Positions 6,176-9,092 of a DNA stretch of 9,092 nt are shown in pieces (position 1 is the stretch's first letter; every line of letters begins with the position of its first letter). The DNA lies in NCBI GenBank assembly GCA_015490435.1, contig WFXV01000032.1, positions 1 through 9,092 on the forward strand, written 5' to 3'. The notes beneath the pieces are model-generated. The model made no database searches. It was not told where the DNA came from and was given only the letters and a program-made list of their open reading frames with translations. The DNA comes from Thermaceae bacterium. Its GTDB lineage: Bacteria; Deinococcota; Deinococci; Deinococcales; Marinithermaceae. The position numbers and the translations under genes are program-made.

Positions 6176-7646
6176 GCTTCACCTCCAATCTTGGGTAGAG
6201 GTCTTTGAGCCGTTCGTAGGTCTCGCGGTAGACGCTGTAGAGCTGGTCGTAAACCTCGTTCCAGCCGGGGTCGGGCTCGGTGACCCCGGCCGGGGTCGCG
6301 ACCTCCTTGATCTGGGTGTAGTCCCACATCCCCGCCACCACCCCGGCGAGGAAGGCGGTGCCGTAGGCGCTCCCCGCGGCGCCGGTCTCGAGGTAGTAGA
6401 CGGGCTCGCCGAGGACGCTCGCGGTGATCTTCCGCCAAAGGGGGCTTTTCGCCCCGCCGTCCATGACGTAAAAGCGGCGGATTTCGTGACCCTTCGCCTT
6501 AAGGACGTCGACGTGGTGGCGGAAGGCATAGGCCACGGCCTCGAGCAACGCGCGGTAGAGGTGGGCGGGGCCGTGGGCCAGGGTGAGGCCGAGGATCGTG
6601 CCCCGGGCGTGGGGGTCGTGGATCGGGGTCTTTTCGCCGAGGAAGTAGGGGAGGGCGACCACGCCCTGGCTCCCCGCGGGGACCTCCTCGGCCGCTTGGT
6701 CGAGCTCGGCGTAGGACGATTCCGGCGCGAAGTTTTGCCGAAACCACTTGATGAGCGAGCCCGAGGTGGCCATGCAGCCGTTGATCACGTAGCGGCCGGG
6801 GACGTCGTGGTAGTCGATGAAGAGCTCGGGGAGGGGGGCGAACTCGGGGGCGACGTAGAGGAAGTCGCCGGCGCCCCCGAACTTGAGCACCGCCTCGCCC
6901 TCTTCGAGGAGGCCCGCCGCCAACGCGGCAGCGATGTGGTCGGCGCTGCCGGCGGTGAGGGGGGTGCCCGGGGCGAGGGGGACCTCGGTGCCCTTCACCT
7001 CGCCCACGACCTCCTGGGGGAAGCGCACCGGGCGGAGGACCTGCTCGTCGAGGCCAATGAGCTCGAGGATCTCCGAAAGCCAGCGCTTTTCCCGCTCGCT
7101 CCAAAGCGCGCTCTCGAGCGCCCAGTTGGCCTCGAGGTATTCAGGCCCCCGCCCGCCGAGGAGCCAGGTGACGTACTCGTAGGAGCCGGAGAGCCTATGG
7201 ATTTTCTCGAAGACCTCGGGCTCGTGGCGCTTGATCCAAAGGAGCTTCGGCGGGATGACCTGGGCGTTCCAGGTGGCGCCGGTGTGGGCAAAGAGCACTT
7301 CTTCAGGGAAGTGCTCCTTGAACCAGCGGATCTCCTCGGCGTGCCGGGCGTCGTTTTGCTGGATCGAGGGGCGGAGGACGTTTCCCGCCTCGTCGAGGAG
7401 GACGAGCGCCGGCACCATCCCCGAGACCGCCACCGCCGCCACCTCGCCGGGGTCTTCCTTTTCGAAGAGCTTTCCGAGCGCGGCCTTCACCCCCCGCCAC
7501 CAGTCGCCGGGGTCCTCCTCGGCCCAGCCGGGATGGGGGCTCTTTAGGTCGTGGGGGTGGCTCGCCTCGGCGACGACCCGGGCCTTCTCGTCGAGGAGGA
7601 GGGCCTTCACCGCGGTGGTGCCGACGTCGATCCCGAGCGCCCTCAT
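6168..7646 (-). CDS. FGGY-family carbohydrate kinase, xylulokinase-like
   Basis: The 492-residue product is close to the family norm. It would phosphorylate a sugar or polyol with ATP in the cytoplasm. The N-terminal phosphate loop GIDVGTTAVK covers residues 5-14, with Asp7. HPGWAEEDPGDWW at 38-50 resembles xylulokinases. Asp236 in GSADH aligns in position with the catalytic base of E. coli xylulokinase (Asp233). Near the C-terminus, DGGAKSPLW to AAGSAYGTAFLAG is the second FGGY signature. Two places differ from classic xylulokinase: QQNDARH at 96-102 and KFGGAGDFL at 255-263, which suggests another substrate subgroup. The open frame runs upstream to 8060, but this overlaps the SgcQ-like gene in a Pro/Arg-rich shadow. 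The real start is the ATG at 7646, whose ATGA overlaps the upstream stop. Flanking SDR and DeoR genes support a polyol or ketose pathway. Confidence 0.95.
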   Translation of the reverse strand: MRALGIDVGTTAVKALLLDEKARVVAEASHPHDLKSPHPGWAEEDPGDWWRGVKAALGKLFEKEDPGEVAAVAVSGMVPALVLLDEAGNVLRPSIQQNDARHAEEIRWFKEHFPEEVLFAHTGATWNAQVIPPKLLWIKRHEPEVFEKIHRLSGSYEYVTWLLGGRGPEYLEANWALESALWSEREKRWLSEILELIGLDEQVLRPVRFPQEVVGEVKGTEVPLAPGTPLTAGSADHIAAALAAGLLEEGEAVLKFGGAGDFLYVAPEFAPLPELFIDYHDVPGRYVINGCMATSGSLIKWFRQNFAPESSYAELDQAAEEVPAGSQGVVALPYFLGEKTPIHDPHARGTILGLTLAHGPAHLYRALLEAVAYAFRHHVDVLKAKGHEIRRFYVMDGGAKSPLWRKITASVLGEPVYYLETGAAGSAYGTAFLAGVVAGMWDYTQIKEVATPAGVTEPDPGWNEVYDQLYSVYRETYERLKDLYPRLEVKHA

Positions 7647-8461
7647 CCGCCCCGCACCTCCCGCACCCGCGCCATGAAGGCCCGGGCCCGCTCGGGGTCC
7701 ACCGGGTTGAAGGTCTTGCCGTCGACCTTTAGCGCGGTGCCGACGATGCAGCCGTCGGCGAGGGCGAGCACGTCGGCGACGTTCTCGTGGTTGACCCCGG
7801 TGTTGGCGAGGACCGGCACCTCGGGCACCGCCTTCTTCACCGCCTCGAGGTGGGAAAGCGGCGCCGGCTCGCCGGTCATCGGCCCGGAGACGAGGACGGC
7901 GTCGGCGAGGCTCGAAAACACCGCGCTTTTCGCCCGCTCGGGCAGGCTCCGGGAGTCGAGGGGAGAGGCGAACTCGGCGGAAACGTTGTAAAGGAGGAAG
8001 AGGTCGTTTCGCCCAAGGCGCCGGCGGTAGCGAAGCGCCTTTGCCGCCCGTCCCTGCCATAGCCCCATATCGGAGCCATAAAGCCCGGTGAAGATCTCTC
8101 GGGCAAATACCGCTTTGGTGGCCGCGGCCACCGCCATGGTGAGCATCGGGTCCCAGAGCACGTCCACCCCGAAGGGAAGGGTGAGCTCGTCCTTAAGCCT
8201 TCCGATCACGTAGGCCATGGCGGCGGCGCTCGCGGGGTCGACCTCGAGCTCATAGGGCCGGTCGTTCTCGTTGCCGAACATCACCGCGTCCACCCCGGCG
8301 GCCTTGAGGGCGCGGAGGTCCGCCCGCGCCGCCTCGACCACCGCCTCCATGCCGCCCGCCTCGTCGAAAAGCGGGGTGCCGGGCAGGGCCAAGAGGTGGA
8401 CCATGGCGATGACCGGCTTTCTCGTGCCAAAGAGCCTTTCAAAGCGATCGAACGCCTCCAT
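7643..8461 (-). CDS. SgcQ/BtpA-family TIM-barrel protein
   Basis: The 272-residue product resembles E. coli SgcQ along its whole length. Shared landmarks from my knowledge of that protein are KPVIAMVHLLALPGTP at residues 15-30, GVDAVMFGNEN, PFGVDVLWDP, REIFTGLYGSDMGLW, and the C-terminal VLANTGVNHENV followed by ADGCIVGTALK. The last two resemble the phosphate-grip strands 7 and 8 of TIM barrels, so a phosphorylated sugar ligand is plausible. In cyanobacteria BtpA is linked to photosystem I stability, which cannot be its job here. SgcQ lies in the uncharacterised sgc sugar operon with a DeoR regulator, as here. The gene begins 14 bases after the DeoR stop with a G-rich ribosome site (GGGGGAGGT) close to the ATG. 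It ends as ATGA over the kinase start. The reaction is unknown; an aldolase, epimerase or isomerase step is inference. Confidence 0.92.
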   Translation of the reverse strand: MEAFDRFERLFGTRKPVIAMVHLLALPGTPLFDEAGGMEAVVEAARADLRALKAAGVDAVMFGNENDRPYELEVDPASAAAMAYVIGRLKDELTLPFGVDVLWDPMLTMAVAAATKAVFAREIFTGLYGSDMGLWQGRAAKALRYRRRLGRNDLFLLYNVSAEFASPLDSRSLPERAKSAVFSSLADAVLVSGPMTGEPAPLSHLEAVKKAVPEVPVLANTGVNHENVADVLALADGCIVGTALKVDGKTFNPVDPERARAFMARVREVRGG

Positions 8462-8475
8462 ACCTCCCCCTTCCC

Positions 8476-9092
8476 CTAGACCAGGTCGACGAACCCGGCG
8501 ACCTTTTCCCGGAGCACCGGCAAAAAGGCCTTCGCCCCCCGGTCGGTGACCACCCCGGAGAGCGCCTCGAGCGGCAGCACCCGGGCCAGCGCCCTGCGGC
8601 CGAACTTGGTGTGGTCGGCGATCAGGATCGTCTTCTTGGCGGCGGCGGCGGCGCGCTTTTTCACCGCCGCCTCCTCGAGGGTGGCGTTCGTCACCCCCTC
8701 CTCGTCCACCGCGTCGGCGCCCAGGAAGAAGAGGTCGGCGTGGACCTCGGCGAGGAGGGATTCGGCCCAGGGGCCGACCAGGCTGAAAAGCCCGTTTCGC
8801 GCCCGGCCGCCGACCACCCAGACCTCGGCCCGGCCCCGGGCCAGGGCCTCGGCCACCTTGAGGTCGAGGGCGATCACCGTGACTGGCCGCTCAGCGAGCT
8901 TACGGGCGAGTGCCAGGGCGGTGGTGCCCGAGTCGAGGATGACCGTGCTGCCGTCCTTCACGTGGCGGAGCGCGGCGGCGGCGATACGCTCTTTTTCCGC
9001 GATACGCCTGCGGGCCTTGAGGTCGAAGGGGGGCTCGGCGGCGGTGCCCATGGAAAGCGGCAGGGCCCCGCCGTGGGTGCGCTCGACGCGCC
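8476..9092 (-). CDS. DeoR-family transcriptional repressor, 5' end outside window
   Basis: The frame stays open to the window edge. The last thirteen codons before Met at 9051 read RVERTHGGALPLS, the typical DeoR hinge (V-x-R-x-HGGA), so that Met is internal and not the start. About 204 codons are visible; the winged helix-turn-helix of roughly 50 residues lies beyond the right edge. The visible part is the DeoRC sensor domain, with DSGTT in the sugar-phosphate pocket, VVGGRAR, GPWAESLL, FFLGADAVDEEGVTN, the conserved Lys of AAVKKRA and ADHTKFGRRAL. Members usually repress sugar or polyol operons and release DNA on binding a phosphorylated sugar. As first visible gene of the operon it is probably autoregulated, with promoter and operator upstream of the window. 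Its effector would be a product of the kinase or a later intermediate (inference). Confidence 0.95.
   Translation of the reverse strand, partial: RVERTHGGALPLSMGTAAEPPFDLKARRRIAEKERIAAAALRHVKDGSTVILDSGTTALALARKLAERPVTVIALDLKVAEALARGRAEVWVVGGRARNGLFSLVGPWAESLLAEVHADLFFLGADAVDEEGVTNATLEEAAVKKRAAAAAKKTILIADHTKFGRRALARVLPLEALSGVVTDRGAKAFLPVLREKVAGFVDLV

Noticed and set aside
5985..7547. Plus-strand open frame of 520 codons opposite the kinase and dehydrogenase
   Set aside because: It lacks recognisable motifs, while both minus-strand genes have intact catalytic motifs and coupled starts.
9052..9092. Treating Met at 9051 as the start of the regulator
   Set aside because: The upstream in-frame codons encode the conserved DeoR hinge (VERTHGGAL), so the gene clearly continues past the window edge.

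Overview
The window is GC-rich throughout its coding part. It is densely packed, with gene overlaps of 4 to 8 bases, and its proteins are rich in Glu, Arg, Leu and Ala. The codons favour GAG, CTC and GCC. This style suggests a thermophile of the Deinococcus-Thermus phylum (Thermaceae such as Oceanithermus, Marinithermus or Thermus). That assignment is inference from composition and protein style; there is no rRNA or other marker in the window.

Left part (1-1612, plus strand). A non-coding stretch of about 210-235 bases carries a perfect 16-bp inverted repeat. It is followed by a two-gene unit. The first gene encodes a protein with a C-terminal membrane anchor that resembles the Rmd1/DUF155 family. 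The second is a YraN/UPF0102 nuclease-fold protein that starts inside the first gene's stop codon (ATGA).

Right part (9092-1609, minus strand). Eight genes form one tight operon. In transcription order they are: a DeoR-family repressor (5' end cut off by the window edge), an SgcQ/BtpA-family TIM-barrel protein, an FGGY carbohydrate kinase, a short-chain dehydrogenase, an ABC ATPase, a periplasmic binding protein, and two ABC permeases. Most junctions overlap or are under 25 bases. The exception is a strong GC-rich hairpin between the binding-protein gene and the first permease gene, which probably sets binding-protein expression above that of the permeases.

How the operon could work (inference). 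The importer brings in a polyol, sugar or phosphorylated sugar. The dehydrogenase oxidises a polyol to a ketose, the FGGY kinase phosphorylates it, and the SgcQ/BtpA protein carries out a later isomerase-, epimerase- or aldolase-like step. A phosphorylated intermediate is the likely signal for the DeoR repressor. The importer belongs to the ferric/thiamine/phosphonate/AfuA type of ABC system, not to the usual sugar-importer type. The substrate cannot be named from sequence, and this unassigned pathway is the most interesting content of the window.

The two transcription units converge and their stop codons overlap at CTAA (1609-1612), leaving no room for a separate terminator. No tRNA, rRNA, CRISPR array, transposase or phage gene was seen.
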